From Adineta vaga (taxonomy: Eukaryota; Rotifera): a stretch of 64,000 nt of DNA. The notes beneath the pieces are model-generated. The model was not told the origin of the DNA. It made no database searches and was given only the letters and a program-made list of their open reading frames with translations. The translations under genes were made by a program, and so were the position numbers. This document shows positions 50,101-62,826 of this stretch, piece by piece. The DNA lies in the NCBI GenBank assembly GCA_021613535.1, contig CP075495.1, positions 13,330,001 through 13,394,000 of the forward strand, written 5' to 3'. Within the stretch, counting starts at the first letter, position 1; every line of letters begins with the position of its first letter.

Positions 50101-51546
50101 CCATGAATATCAATGAATCTGTAACTTTATTTGGTTGTTTACCTGTTTTAACTTTCACTGTATATGTTGAAAATCCGATTTGTTTATAAGATTTTATTTG
50201 TTTCGTTGGTTTCGATGGTAAACGATTGATTGGACCGATATCACGTTGTATAATAAAACGTGTTTTCTTCTCGTCAGAATGTTTATCAAATAATCGATGA
50301 AGAGGAAAACGATAGATATTTGCACTATCGTCAATAATTTCAATCCAATCTACTTTCCACGAAGAATATTCATTGTCATGCCAAATTTCCATTGCATAAA
50401 TTTCACCTAAATAATTCAATTCGATATTAAATAAATCAATTTGACCCGATTGCCATTTTAATTTATGTATCGATTGTAAAAGACGAATATCAGGTGATTT
50501 TGTATATGTACCATGTAATCGAACGAATACATTTGTATCATTTGATAGAGATGAACTTAGTTCATCATTTGTTCTAATTTTAATAATATATGTAGCTTTC
50601 GTTGGAATAGAAGATAGATTTTTTAGACTTTCATCATCATTTTCTTCTGGAAGATGAATATTTGATTTACTAAAATATTCACCTGTCGCAATTTTCTGTG
50701 CTAATGTTCGAACATAATGAAGTATAAGATTCATTCGATCAAGAATATCAGTTGTAACTGAAGAGAAAAGAATTGTTTCTTTCACTTTAGGTTCATATTG
50801 CATTTGACACATTAATAGATCAATATCACCTTGAAATTGATTGATATAGGTTAATAATTCGTGAAAATGTCGTCGATCATCTTGCAATTTATCATCGAGG
50901 AAAATTCGATTGATTTGACGAATTGATTCTTTCAATTTATTATGCAATGTACCAGTTTCAACTGATAAAACGGAACGATATTCAGGACGATTAAATCGAT
51001 CTGCACGAAGCTAGAAATAATAAAAAAACGAATTACTATTCATCAATTTATTCTTTCTAAAGAAAAACAAAACAAAAAGATTACTTCATAAATATTTCGT
51101 TTTGCTCGTTTACAAGTTTTTTCAAGTGTTTGTTGATTCAAACGAAGATCATAATCAATATTGAATGTTAAACAACAATCTCGTTGTTTCTCTTTCATTT
51201 CATTCATTTCCTTTGTAAATGTTATTAACAATTGATCTGTTTTCAATGATTCTTCTTTATCTTTAATTTGAGATATTTCATCATTCGTTACATATCCTAA
51301 TTCACGTAATTTGGCAAGACCTTTTATTCGTCGTTGTTCTTCTTCTTTTAATTGTTCTTCGAATTGATATTGCATCTGTCTTTGATTTTGTTGACGTATT
51401 CGATCACGTTTACGTCGACCTTCATTATTGGTTTGAAAATCTTGTTGTAGATGGATAACTTTCGTTGCTAAAAGGATGAAATCTGTTAAGGATAAGCCAG
51501 TATCAATTAAACTTCGCAAAAGTCGATCCGCTTTAGTTGTAATCAT
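47186..51546 (-). CDS. Coiled-coil protein with six PLAT/LH2 domains; one apparent frameshift
   Basis: Exons: 51085-51546, 49817-51010 (contains the break), 49678-49763, 49600-49620, 49244-49542, 48818-49191, 48703-48773, 48574-48651, 48485-48529, 48229-48425, 48129-48173, 47951-48079, 47688-47897, 47533-47639 and 47186-47477; about 1202 residues. The first 290 residues are charged coiled coil (EEQLKEEEQRRIKGLAKLRE), with no signal peptide. Six PLAT domains follow, recognised by the recurrent starts YIIKIRT, YTVKVKTG, YFLKIKTG, YIVQIRT, YKVLIRTG and YQIKIKT, and by Trp/acidic ends such as WKVDWIEIIDD. Exon-length sums leave one base too many in exon 2: the frame shifts across an A7 run (T7 in mRNA) at 50049-50055 inside the second PLAT domain. 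PLAT arrays occur in LOXHD1-like proteins; overall identity is unknown. PLAT domains usually mediate lipid or protein binding. Confidence 0.72.
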
Positions 51547-52970
51547 TTAATTCATACAAGACTTATTTTCGTTTAAGATTCGAATTCTTTGAGAAAAAAA
51601 AATCACGAAATTTTTGCAAAATAAATGAATGATTTTTTTGAATTATCAATGCGCTTTTTTTTACGTAATAATCTTCGATTGAACTGTATTGTTTGAAAAT
51701 GTAAGCTCACGGTGAGAATATTTTACATAAATTCCTATTTTAAATGTAGTTAAATGACCTTGAAATTGACATTTAAATATATCTTTGAAAGTACGCGAGA
51801 CATTTTTCTATTTTCAAAATGTTCTAGTTGTTTTCTTTAATTAAATATATATTATAAAATCATTTCAGATTTTCTTTCACTCATGAGAGATAAAGATAAT
51901 TTCCGTTGAAACAATCACTTACTACTTCATTTTTTTATACATGAAATGAATAATTACATTTAGAAAAAAACTTCAAAGTTACAATATTTCTTTGAATTCA
52001 AATATTTTCTTCAAGTGTTATGATACTAAATATTATACAAATGAAATGACAAAGTTATTCCACCTAGAATCCACATCTGCCACTGCGACGTGCCTTTTTT
52101 TAATGAATAGTAATAACTAATATTTGATAGTCTTTTCTCTGGGACACGATCTTTTTCATGTTAAATATCTAGAGATTAGACATAGCTAATTTGATAGAAT
52201 TGTGTCATAATTGCTGTTGTATGAAGTTTTAAAAGAAGAGAAAATAATATTCTTAATAGGAATGTATGTGGAAGTGTACGACTGAGATAATAGTCACGCT
52301 AGATTTCAATGTAGGTTAAAAAAACAAGATCATTAAAAAATTTATCATTTATGAAGTTCGTGCTGTCACTCTCTTTTCACGTTTAAACGCATCAATTTAC
52401 GTTTAGAAATTCTTTTAAAATCAAGATCAAAAACTATTTTAATGAGCTCTTCTTATGCATCCTCAAAAAACATTGATCAATTTCCTTCCTTAGTCTATGC
52501 ACGTTATTTGATAATATTCTTAATCTTACTATATTATTTTTTCCACGTGAATGTCTGCTGTAAAGGCTCGATCGATATATAGAGGATAATTATGATTATC
52601 AAGAAGTCATGCATTCCCTTCGAATATTTTCTTTGAACTTTCATGGTACATTTATGACAATCATAGTTTTTCTTTTATAACGTCCAACTTTTTCATGGGC
52701 AATAATTGCATTTTGTTTTACAATCGTTGCGTTCTTCATCTAAATAAACAAATTCTATCAACTGTCATTATAATACAATGATGAAAGACATATGGCAATT
52801 CTTAATGGTTTTTAGATAATGTTATATACGTAAGAAAAATGTATGGACTATATTTAATATGTACAAAATAATTGTTTTCTTTTACTTTGAATGAAAGATT
52901 ATTAAAGCAAAAAATAAAATGAACGGAAGAAAAAGATCATACATGTATTTTTTTTGTCTTAGGTATTTGA
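51547..52970. other. 1.4-kb intergenic region
   Basis: AT-rich sequence between two minus-strand genes. No frame with recognisable content, no RNA gene and no repeat unit noticed. Confidence 0.5.
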
Positions 52971-55034
52971 TTATTTAAGATCATCTGGTTCAAGTTCAAC
53001 AATAGATTGAAGTTCATCTTCTTGCATTCGAACATCATCAATAGGATTAGGTGTTTTATAATAACTTGCTTTGGTTTGATATCCTTTCTTTAAACATGTA
53101 TTTTCATTGATATCATCTAATTTCAAAGAATATTCTTCTGGACAAATATTTTTCATATTATTATTAACTGTGCAAGTATTTTCATTTCGATCTGTGATTG
53201 GCCGTGTTCGACGAAGAAATTTTTCGGTAAATAATTGTTTGAATTTTCGACGAAATGGTTTGGAAAGAAATATAAAGAAGATAAAATTTGTTCCATAATG
53301 AATATTTCGTATAGTTCGAAGAACATGATCGATATAGTGCATTTTTAATAGATAAACTGATGATTTTAATTTTTCGGGATGCATTCGTTTAATATAAACA
53401 TTATAGGACCAAAATAATCGATAAGGTAATGTTAAGATTAAATAAGATAATGCAACACTAACTAACATAATTGTTATATTTCGATCACGTGCTTGATGTC
53501 TATTTGGTGTTGTATTTCCTGATTTAAGATTAACTTTATTATGTTTAAGTTTTATTGTTTGAAATGATGTATCAGTTAAAATTTCTTGATCTTTACGTGC
53601 TGTTAATGAACGTTCGGATGAAGATTTGATAACATGAATCGATCGAATTTCTTTATGTGAAGATGAATGTAATTTATAAGTAATACGTTTTTTAAAGTCT
53701 TTTAATGATGTTTTTGATTTTGTATTTGATAACGTTGAATGAATAGAATTGGATGTACTAGTCATTAATCGTTGTCGTTTTTTTAATCGAACAATAATCA
53801 TTATATTCATAGCAGCGACAGATGTTAATGGTAAAATATGTAAAAATCCTGATAAAATTATTCCAATAATATCATAGGCATGTTCATGTTTCTGACTGTA
53901 ATAACAACGTTTCCATACAATAGCATACGTATGTGTAATTTTTTGTGTTAAATCAAAAACATGTTGATTTGTTGATATAACTGGTCGAAGTTCATGCATA
54001 AATATTGGATAAAGACAACATAATATTCCTACCAATGTTATAATTCCAATACAACGAAACGCTTGTAAATGTTGACGATATTTTTGACTAGATTTCCATG
54101 AAATATGTTCGGTTAACATTGATAAAAACGATGATCCACAAAGAGAATGACTTTTTCTTGACGAACTATTTGTCAGATTTATTCCTGTAGATACTTTTGA
54201 TGGATTTGAAGGTTGTGTACGAAAGAAATACGATGATGGATGGCATACCGAACGCCAACGATTGAATGATATAGCGCACATGTACCATGCACTAAGTGCA
54301 GCAAATAATTGATCAGGACACATTAATGCTTTACTAAAATATAACAAATAAAATTCATTTATTTTGATTTTCTAAAAAAAGAAAGCAAAGACAAACCAGA
54401 GAAAATTGGATTTGTCTCGAAAATAACCACGTTCAGGTGTTCGATTAAAACAATTGTCAAGCCAAAAGATAAAAACTGGTATTAGCAAATTTAATGTATC
54501 TGATATATTCAACATAATTGTATAAAATGATACAGGCAATTTCGCTATATTTCCATTAATTAAAATATATGTTGCAAGTAGATTTCCAATAACACCAAAT
54601 AAAATCTTTAAGAAAAAATGTAAAGAATTTCGATAAAAGAAAACAAATCTTCTTACCACAATCGGATTAACAATTAAAACAAACCAAAGCGAGAGTATTG
54701 AAAGCACATGAGATGTATCAACATCATTGGATGAGACAGGTATTGATGATGAGCCACGAGATAATATTGCTGGTGAGAGATTTGTTGATGATGATGATAA
54801 ACTTGAACTTAATGACATATGAAATGCTGATTGATTATCAGACATTTTTGAAAATAATTGTTGAAGTATTGTTGCTAAATGTTGTGAAGCAGGATTATGA
54901 TTTGTACTATGATTGAAATTATTTTCTGTACTATCAAATAAATAATCAAATAAAGATAATTGACTATCATTCGTTGTCGGTACAATACTAGCCAAATTTG
55001 TCACAACATCATTCATTAATTCAGGATTATCCAT
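52971..55034 (-). CDS. Rhodopsin-like 7TM receptor, divergent (orphan)
   Basis: Exons 54657-55034, 54397-54605 and 52971-54333 close into 649 residues. A Ser/Asn-rich extracellular N-terminus of about 110 residues with many glycosylation sequons precedes TM1 (ILFGVIGNLLATYIL, with the class A GN). TM2 contains MLNISDTLNLLIP. Cys residues in DNC and LMCPDQ may form the TM3-loop bridge. TM3 ends in SFNRW where class A receptors have DRY. The third intracellular loop is long (about 150 residues) and basic/Ser-rich. TM6 is ITIMLVSVALSYLILTLPYRLFW with the family Pro. TM7 reads IHYGTNFIFFIFLSKPFRRKF instead of NPxxY. The C-tail is acidic. It resembles peptide-type invertebrate receptors in layout; ligand unknown. 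Confidence 0.78.
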
Positions 55035-58000
55035 TGTTGAAGTTTTCTCGATAGAAAGATCTTCTTCACATAATCATATCTACAAAAAAAGGAGAAGAAA
55101 ATTCTTATCGAATGCAGTCAAATGTATTTTGAGAACAAAACATGTACTTCATTGTTTATCTTTGATTAATAAGTGAAATAGAAAACAACGGATTCTATGT
55201 TCTTCTAAGTGGTAATTACATTTCTATGTTGCTGTGACATTTGTAAACATGAACACAATGAAAAAAATCAGCAACAAAAAATAGTTCTCGTTTTTCTCAA
55301 TTATCTTCTAGATCACATCATCAAGTGTTAAATGTAATAAACAAAATAAATGAACATATTATTCATATTACACTTATACTGATATAACCTATGTGTTCAA
55401 TTAAAACTTGAAAAGAGTTCAAATAGAGAAGGCCGAAGTAAAGAAAAAGAATGTTTTTTTAAATGAAATAAAATAGTTTACACTTACTGTTGTTTTGACT
55501 ACAATATTATTTTGATAAAATACAAAAAAAATATGATTGATGGTGCGCAAATGTTTTCTTCTTTCGATTCTCGAAGATCAAATCAACGACGGTAATGTAC
55601 CTAGAACTATGTCTAAAGAGCGTATTACAAATAGATTGTAGATAAAAAAAGATGGAAATAAGCAGCTTTGAGAAAAAAACATGCATTTGTATCGTTAACT
55701 CATATTTAGCATGCATCAAAATAAAAGCACATCTGAGAAACTATAAACCATATTCTTATCTATTTATTGTATCTAAAACGATAAAATGTGAGTCCTTTTT
55801 CCCGACTTCCTTTTTCTTTCAACATCAATTTTTTATCATGTTGTCTATTTTGATATATGTGGGTTGAAGAAGAAGAGGAGAAAAACAGAAAAAAAACATA
55901 CAAAGAAGAAAATATCGAATAGGAATATTTTTCTCCGTCTATCTTCTCTAACAATTGTTTAGATAGATCTAATATATTCTTAAGATAATATCGATAACGA
56001 AATGATACATATGTCGAAATCTACGGAAAGAAATAGATTCTATATGTTGAGATCTTTTCTTACTAAAGAATCATTATAGTGTAGTTATCTTTGTGAGAAT
56101 AAGTACTGTCTAATTACAAAAAAATTATTTCGTTTTCTCTATACTATGAGATCTCATTCTTACAATCTACACTGACTATTTCAATGGAAAGATAATCTTA
56201 TAATTGGAACTATAGTTGTGGAAAATAGAAATGAGAGCAGTGAATGACTTGTAAAATGTGTGTGTAAATATGTGACAGTTCGGAAATTAAACTTTTACTG
56301 AATAAATGAATGAGTGAATGAGTAAAAATCAAAGTGACGTGCACCGACTGATAGATGAATATGATATTGGATGAGGAAACGTTTCACTATCATGTAAGAC
56401 AATAGTGAATAGAAATAATTTCATTATAATATGAAGTCTAAATGTTGTATTTGTTGTAAAACAAATGTTTGATCTAATAAATAGATGACAAAGAAAAAGT
56501 CAATCTACCAGATGACATTTACTTTAAAAATCTAAGAAAAACTAACTGAAAAGTTTAGTTACTAAAACTTTTTAAAATCAAAGAATTTCCTTTGAAAAGA
56601 TATATTTAAAAAACTTCTTGTTAGTCTCGTGATAAAAGCATGAAAAGAAAAAAGAATCATGTCATAATCATCTTTCCAGTCTTTTGTCTACCTCGTTATT
56701 CATGTATTGTTCTTCTTTGCGTTTCACAAGTCACTTGTAAATAGATATACTGAAAGTACCATAGGAGCTTAACTGAATATGGTAATCAATATAGAAATCC
56801 TATATCGAAATAATTACCCTTTCTTATGTCGTTATCTTCAATATTCACCTGATACACAAGCGACATAAAAATATCAAAAAATAGAATCAAATGTTTTTTG
56901 TAATCAGTCAATATTTATAGAAAAAAAAGAGAGAGAGAGAGAAACAGATACATAACAAAATAGTTTCGAAGTCGTTTTTTCTTTCTTTGCTATTTGCTGT
57001 CTTTTTCAACGATCTAAAATTGATTGATGTTCTTATGAGAAAAAATTCATTATATGAAATGTGACCATACAAAATTATTTCATCGGTCGTATTTCGTTAT
57101 CTTTCAGACTAAACTAAATGCATTCATCGTTCCTTAAATACATTATTTGAGATGGGTTTTGACAATCCATCTGATTGTAACATGAAATCTGATCTTTCAA
57201 AATAACTAGATCATTTAGTGAACATGACATGAAAAACAATCAAATGCGTCATACTACACCCATACGAAAAATGTGAACGTTAAAATATATGTCAAATCTT
57301 TTCATGAATTTCAACGTGCTTTTACATTCATTTTTACTACGTGAGATAAGACTTAATTCATTGCTTGAACGTGATGTTACAAAATTTTCTTATATAGACT
57401 TTTTCCTATTGGACTTGTTCATACTCTCTAAACATCGTTCGAGTGCATTCATAGTTCCACTAAATATAATGACATTAATTATCATATAAACAATCCAATA
57501 TAGAACTAGAATAATCGCAATGTTTTCTCCATCACATACTTCAACTGATGAAGTTGACATACTAGAATGAATAAAATAAGTAAGAACTATATGATAAATG
57601 CAAATGTGTCAAATAGACGTAGATTGGTTTTGAGATGAGAAAAAAGATTTAAATCAATCAATGTTAACTTGTATGACTTTTTTTCCTTCTATTTGATTTC
57701 TATTGTAAATGAAAAAACCTATAGAGAAAATTATTTTTGAATAAAGAGGAATGATAAAAATACGACCGAATTTAAATGTACAATTGAATAAGAAAAGAAA
57801 AAATTTCGGTACAAATGAATATGAAATATTAAAAAACGTTTGAGAAAATTTTTGATGAAATATTTATTCAGTACAGTGCGAAGAAACGGAAATAATCTAG
57901 TTTAAAATAATGGAACAGATTGCTACTTGAGCAGTGAACAATGTTGAAGAATTTGAGAAGATTATATAGATTTCATTGCGAATAGTGAAACAAAAAATTC

Positions 58001-58900
58001 CATCTTATGCTTAATCTACCTTACTTGAAACTTTCATTCGACTCAAGCGTTTTGTAAGTTTGTCGTCAAGAAAAAAAAATGAATGTTTCTCTCTGGAATG
58101 TAAGCCAAAAAACATCGATAAATATTAATCTAAAACAAACTTTTCGGACATAAATTATTTAAAAACAATTGTCAAAATATTTCCTTTTTTCGATTGACAT
58201 CAAATACATTCTCAAAAAAATAATCAGTAATTGATGTAGAAAACTTCTTTTTCTATTTAAAAATAATATCTTCTTGATTATCATCAAATGTTCATACTTG
58301 ATGTTTTCACGGTTAATCAAGTCTAAAGTACTTTACATTCCAACAGTGTTATAAAATTGTCTATGATTGTGATCATGTGAATTTTAACGACTTAAACATT
58401 AAACGAAGTTTCTATTCGAAATAATGATTTTAATATATATTTTCTTTTTTTTAAATTACGCGTAATTTCAGAACAAAAATGTTCTTCTAGATTATAAACG
58501 GTAATTATTGTGATTATAAGAAATGAAGAGGAAGAAAGTTGACAGATTTTTGAGTGCAACAAAGAACTATCATTTAGGACGAGAATTCATCACTAAATAT
58601 ACTCTACAACTAAATCGAGTGCATCTTGAAGTGTCTAGAATATTCTGACGTTGATGTCTATTTTTGGTCAACAATAGCGGTAAAAAAGTACATAAAACGT
58701 ATCTTTCAATAAATATCAAATCTACGTAAAATAAAATCGGCTGTAGATTATTCCCATCATACCTCGTCAGTATGATGATCTCGCAAATATTACTTCGTAT
58801 GGCCTTTTCATGATTACAGGGTTTTTTTTTCATCAAACGAAACCAATATATATAATCCAGTAAATTTGATCTAGTATTTTAAAAGCTATTATCAAAGAAA
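55035..58900. other. 3.9-kb gene desert
   Basis: The longest stretch without a supportable gene. ORFs are short (under 90 codons), AT-driven and without domain or splice partners (55507-55719, 57289-57489 and 58570-58836 were examined). There is a GA tract near 56920-56945. It may contain receptor 5' UTR exons, regulatory DNA or non-coding RNA genes I cannot recognise by eye. Confidence 0.5.
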
Positions 58901-59745
58901 ATGTTAAGAATTATTGCTATTTTCTTTGCTGTGTTTCTTAGTTCGATCACTACTCAAGAAACATGTCAATTAACTGATCCAGATATTCTAGGTCCTTATT
59001 ACATTCCTGGTGCACCAAAATCAGAGGATCAACTTTGTTCTAATTTACCAGCTCACGATCGTCTAATTCTGACTGGACAAGTATTAGATTTCGATTCGAA
59101 ATGTATGAATGGCGTATCTTATGTTCAATTAGATTTATGGCAGGTAATCAAAGATGGCGTTTAAAAATAATAGTTACTATCGAATTGGTTTTTATTTTAT
59201 TAGGCTAATTATAATGGTGTTTATTCTGGTGGGAAAAGTGAGACAGATTGGTTTTGTCGCGGTATTTTTAGAACGGATGGAAATGGCAAATTTCGTATCA
59301 CAACATTAATGCCAGGCCGTAAACCTACACTTCCGTTAATCTGGATGACTAAAAATATATATTTTTACTTCTTTTTTTCTAGGTTATGATGACGGTGGAT
59401 ATCGACCAGCTCATATTCATTTTAATATAACAGCTGAAGGATATCCAAAATTGATTACACAATTATATTTCAATCAAGATTATTATTTATCTCCTCGTGA
59501 TTCATGTGCACGATGTAAGATAAATAAGATAGATCTATCTTTTATCTGTATGATATTTCATTGTAGGTCGAAGTGATGCACAAACATTACGTGTGACAAC
59601 AAGTCATCATGATGATATAAAAACTTTCGAAGGTAATTGGCAAATTGTTTTATCAAAAAAAGCACGTATTTCATTTCCACCGATGACTCGTGAAACATCA
59701 AAACGAGGATCATATATCGAAATAAAAGAACATATTATGCATTGA
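58901..59745 (+). CDS. Secreted intradiol ring-cleavage dioxygenase-like protein (candidate horizontal transfer)
   Basis: Exons 58901-59143, 59204-59318, 59383-59514 and 59567-59745 close into 222 residues. Residues 1-19 are a signal peptide (MLRIIAIFFAVFLSSITTQ). The rest matches the catechol 1,2-/protocatechuate 3,4-dioxygenase fold: ILGPYYIPGAP near 30, LTGQVLDFDSKCMNGVSYVQLDLWQANYNGVYSG in order, RGIFRTDGNGKFRITTLMPG, then RYDDGGYRPAHIHF. The four non-haem Fe(III) ligands expected in the family are present: Tyr of GVYS, Tyr of GRYDD/GGYRP, and both His of HIHF. The splice at 59318/59383 restores PGRYDDGGYRPAHIHF, strong support for the model. Such enzymes are bacterial/fungal and rare in animals (known in spider mites). 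Extra Cys (DSCARCRS) suggest a disulphide-stabilised secreted form. Substrate probably a dietary catechol; this is inference. Confidence 0.9.
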
Positions 59746-59827
59746 TGTTTCTTTGGTTTCGTTTACTGTTTGAATACTATGGAAACAAATTATTTTTGTA
59801 ATCAATGTAATTTTTTTCTTTAAACGA

Positions 59828-59833
59828 AATAAA
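59828..59833 (+). terminator. Poly(A) signal AATAAA of the dioxygenase gene
   Basis: AATAAA lies 82 bp after the stop. Confidence 0.5.
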
Positions 59834-59907
59834 TTCTATTCAATCGTCTGTGTTTGATGTTCTAATTATTATTTCTACTAATCTTTGTTGAAAAAGAGAA
59901 GAAAAAT

Positions 59908-60344
59908 ATGAATCGTTCTTCCTATCAAACATGGTCAACGTTAAATCGTATCAAGATGTTTTTTGGTTACAGGTACTTCATAAATAATATAAACAAGAAA
60001 GAAAAGGAAAGTGTGTTTTTATGAATTCAGAGAATCAATATATCAACCTGTAGCGAAAAATGAAATGGACGAAATGAGCTCTTCGATGGATGTCGATACA
60101 TCATGTCTCAATGATAAAACATCGATTATAGAGGATAAATCAATGTTAGTTCATCAATTTGATAATATAAATATCAAACAAATTCAAGAAATTTTACCTC
60201 TTGTAAATGGACAATCATTTCAATTAAGCGAACTTTTACCACCTAGGGTGAGTTATTAAATCTAGAAGCTTACCTTGCTATACATCCATTTAGAGTTCAT
60301 ATACAAATGAAACTCATCCGGATGTGAATCTACTGGAATGTTAA
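59908..60344 (+). CDS. Small acidic hypothetical protein
   Basis: Exons 59908-59972, 60031-60247 and 60294-60344 join in frame to 110 residues starting MNRSSYQTWSTLNRIKMFFG. Both introns (58 and 46 bp) have standard ends; the second donor is gtgagt. The middle is acidic and Ser-rich (NEMDEMSSSMDVDTS), followed by NIKQIQEILPLVNGQSFQLS, which looks like a short helix plus strand. The C-terminus is ETHPDVNLLEC. I do not recognise the family. It begins 162 bp after the dioxygenase stop on the same strand. Support comes only from frame continuity and intron quality. Confidence 0.45.
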
Positions 60345-62826
60345 TGTGGCATGAATTCAAAGTTATTCGTAAGATTGAAATGGATTGTAAACATTGGATT
60401 ATATGAAGAAAAAAATATACACTTACTAGTCAGAATTTTCATCAGATAAGTTCGACGTGAATATTTGAATGATATGATAAAATAAATAATTCATGAAAGA
60501 CTTTTTCAAACTATCTCATTCTCTTTAATGAAGATTGATGTATTAATTTGTAAAGAAACATAAATATAGAAACATTAATAAAATTACTTTTTTTTCTATT
60601 ATTCATTCGAGAAGATACTTATGGAAAAAATCATAAATTCAATTTAAAAATCTAATTTAAAGATCAAAAAACGAGTACGTGAACTAACGGATGTCTCGAC
60701 GAGGTTTTCTAGAGCAACGATAAATCTTTACTCTTTGAATATATTGTGCGATAGTTTAACTTCTCTATCAAACTTCGATCAATATACTTCATAATAGTAT
60801 ACGGCTAGTAAAACTGCACGATGCCTATATTCATTAGAAACACAAACTGAACAATGTCATGGAAAGAATGTATAATATTACAAATGACAGGTTCAGTGTT
60901 AAACTGCGTCGATTTAATGAGATATAAATGTGGATAAATTCATGATTACATCTGTAGCAAATAGAAAGAGAGTTCTAATTAGATTTGAAATATGAATAAA
61001 GCATAACGAATTGAAGTATAATTTTACCAATCTTTCAAAATTTGATCTCTTTCTATTGAATAACTAATCTCATTGATATAGTTGAGAAAATGCCTATGTA
61101 CACATTTAAAACATCAATAAAATTTGTTATTAAATGTAAATTAGATTGCTATTTTCATTGTGAGAAATTCCACATACATATGTGATATTTATTCACTTTT
61201 CTTTTTCGCTTAATTTTTAACATTTACTCATCAGTTCGAAAAATGATCGGAAAATTGTTTTCTTAGATATCATTCTAATCTTTTTTTCCTCTATTTATCT
61301 TCAAATGGGATGACATGAATATTGACCGACATGAAACAAAACTACTTCATGATATTAAAGCTGACTGATATATAATTTCAATAGTACTTCACATTATATA
61401 AACATTATAAAATGTATGTATATTCTAATCGATCATAAAATAAGGATATACATTTGAATAAGCAAAATTTTACTTAAACATTATTTTCATTTCAATAAAA
61501 GACATAGAATATATGATCTGTCAATCATGTCAAGTGCAATGATAAGAAACCTATATAAATATCTATCAAAACGAATATGAGTATCTTAAACTAACATATA
61601 TGTATAAGAACAACAAGAGTACGTTTATTCTAGGTTGATATGTCTGTCAATCTACATATGTCATTGGATCAATTTGACGAGATATTATTCATATACATAT
61701 ATCATCTAATGAAAGATCAACATCTTACATTGAAACCTGAACAAAGAAGATGAAGCCAATGTGAAAACTGAACCAATTTTTTTAAGAGAAAAGAAAAAGA
61801 ACGACAAATTAGACCATATTTAAAACAGAGTTACATCATCATCATCATCATCATCATAGGATTGAACTTCAGATTTGATTAATATTTTTTCTCGTAGATA
61901 GCTGAGATGAGAAAAGACTTCAATTTATTCTTGATAGTTTCGACTGATGCTCGTCTATTATCCATAGATCGATCAAATACAAGACAAAGATGAAGAAACA
62001 AGACATGTAGAGAATGATAAATAGTCTAGAGATAGATGGTGAGAAAAGATAGAGTATTAGTCGGAATGCCTTGTTCTCGTTGGTTCATGTTAGCTATATA
62101 GCCTCACACATTAATTTAGTTGAACCCCATGACCGCTGTCCTTCTTCTTCTTCTTTTCTTCTAGATAAAAATTGTTCGAACTAACTTTGCTTGCGAACAC
62201 CACACACGCGTGCGCCCATCGGTCGAAAGAAATGAAGAGAGAGAGAGAGAAAGAAAAAAGCGAAGAAAAGAAATGGTAGTGCCGTATCTATCGACGTAAA
62301 AACTAAAAGAAGAGAAAAGAAGAAGAAAAAATGAGTGTTGATTGTATATGCATATATATGATAGACAGCTGCATGTATGTATATAGATGAACATTTGTAT
62401 TATACATTGAAATAAAATAAAAACGGGAGTAATATTTATTTCACGAATTAAATTGACCTAGACAATGATCGTTGTTCTATTTCAGATCTTATCATCATTG
62501 TAAGTAAGAAATCTTTTGCCTTTTAGTTTGTTATCAGATGTTCAGTGATACATTTAAGACAATGGAGAAAATCTTGAGGACGAGAAGACATTTCTATATT
62601 ATCGATCGAGGAAAAAAACGATTGTGCATCGGCTCATATACTCCTTAGGGGCATCGAACTAGGATGCATTGCTGTTATGTCTCGAGTGGTATAGGCATTT
62701 ATAAAAGCTTGTTGAGAAGAGAAGAACAATCGATTAACAAAGCAGGTGAATGAGCAGAAAAGTTCAAACATATCCCATAAGATTGATTGAAACATGATAT
62801 TCATTTTTAGATAAATTTTATTCGAG
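60345..62826. other. 2.5-kb intergenic region
   Basis: AT-rich, with an ATC triplet run at 61834-61857 and a GA tract near 62235-62252. No supportable coding exon. The minus-strand frame 62161-62394 reflects TA and CT repeats. Confidence 0.5.
61834..61857. repeat. (ATC)8 microsatellite
   Basis: Eight consecutive catc/atc units, read directly. Confidence 0.9.

Noticed and set aside
57289-57489. 66-codon hydrophobic plus-strand ORF
   Set aside because: AT-rich sequence commonly gives Leu/Phe/Ile-rich frames; nothing supports it as a gene.
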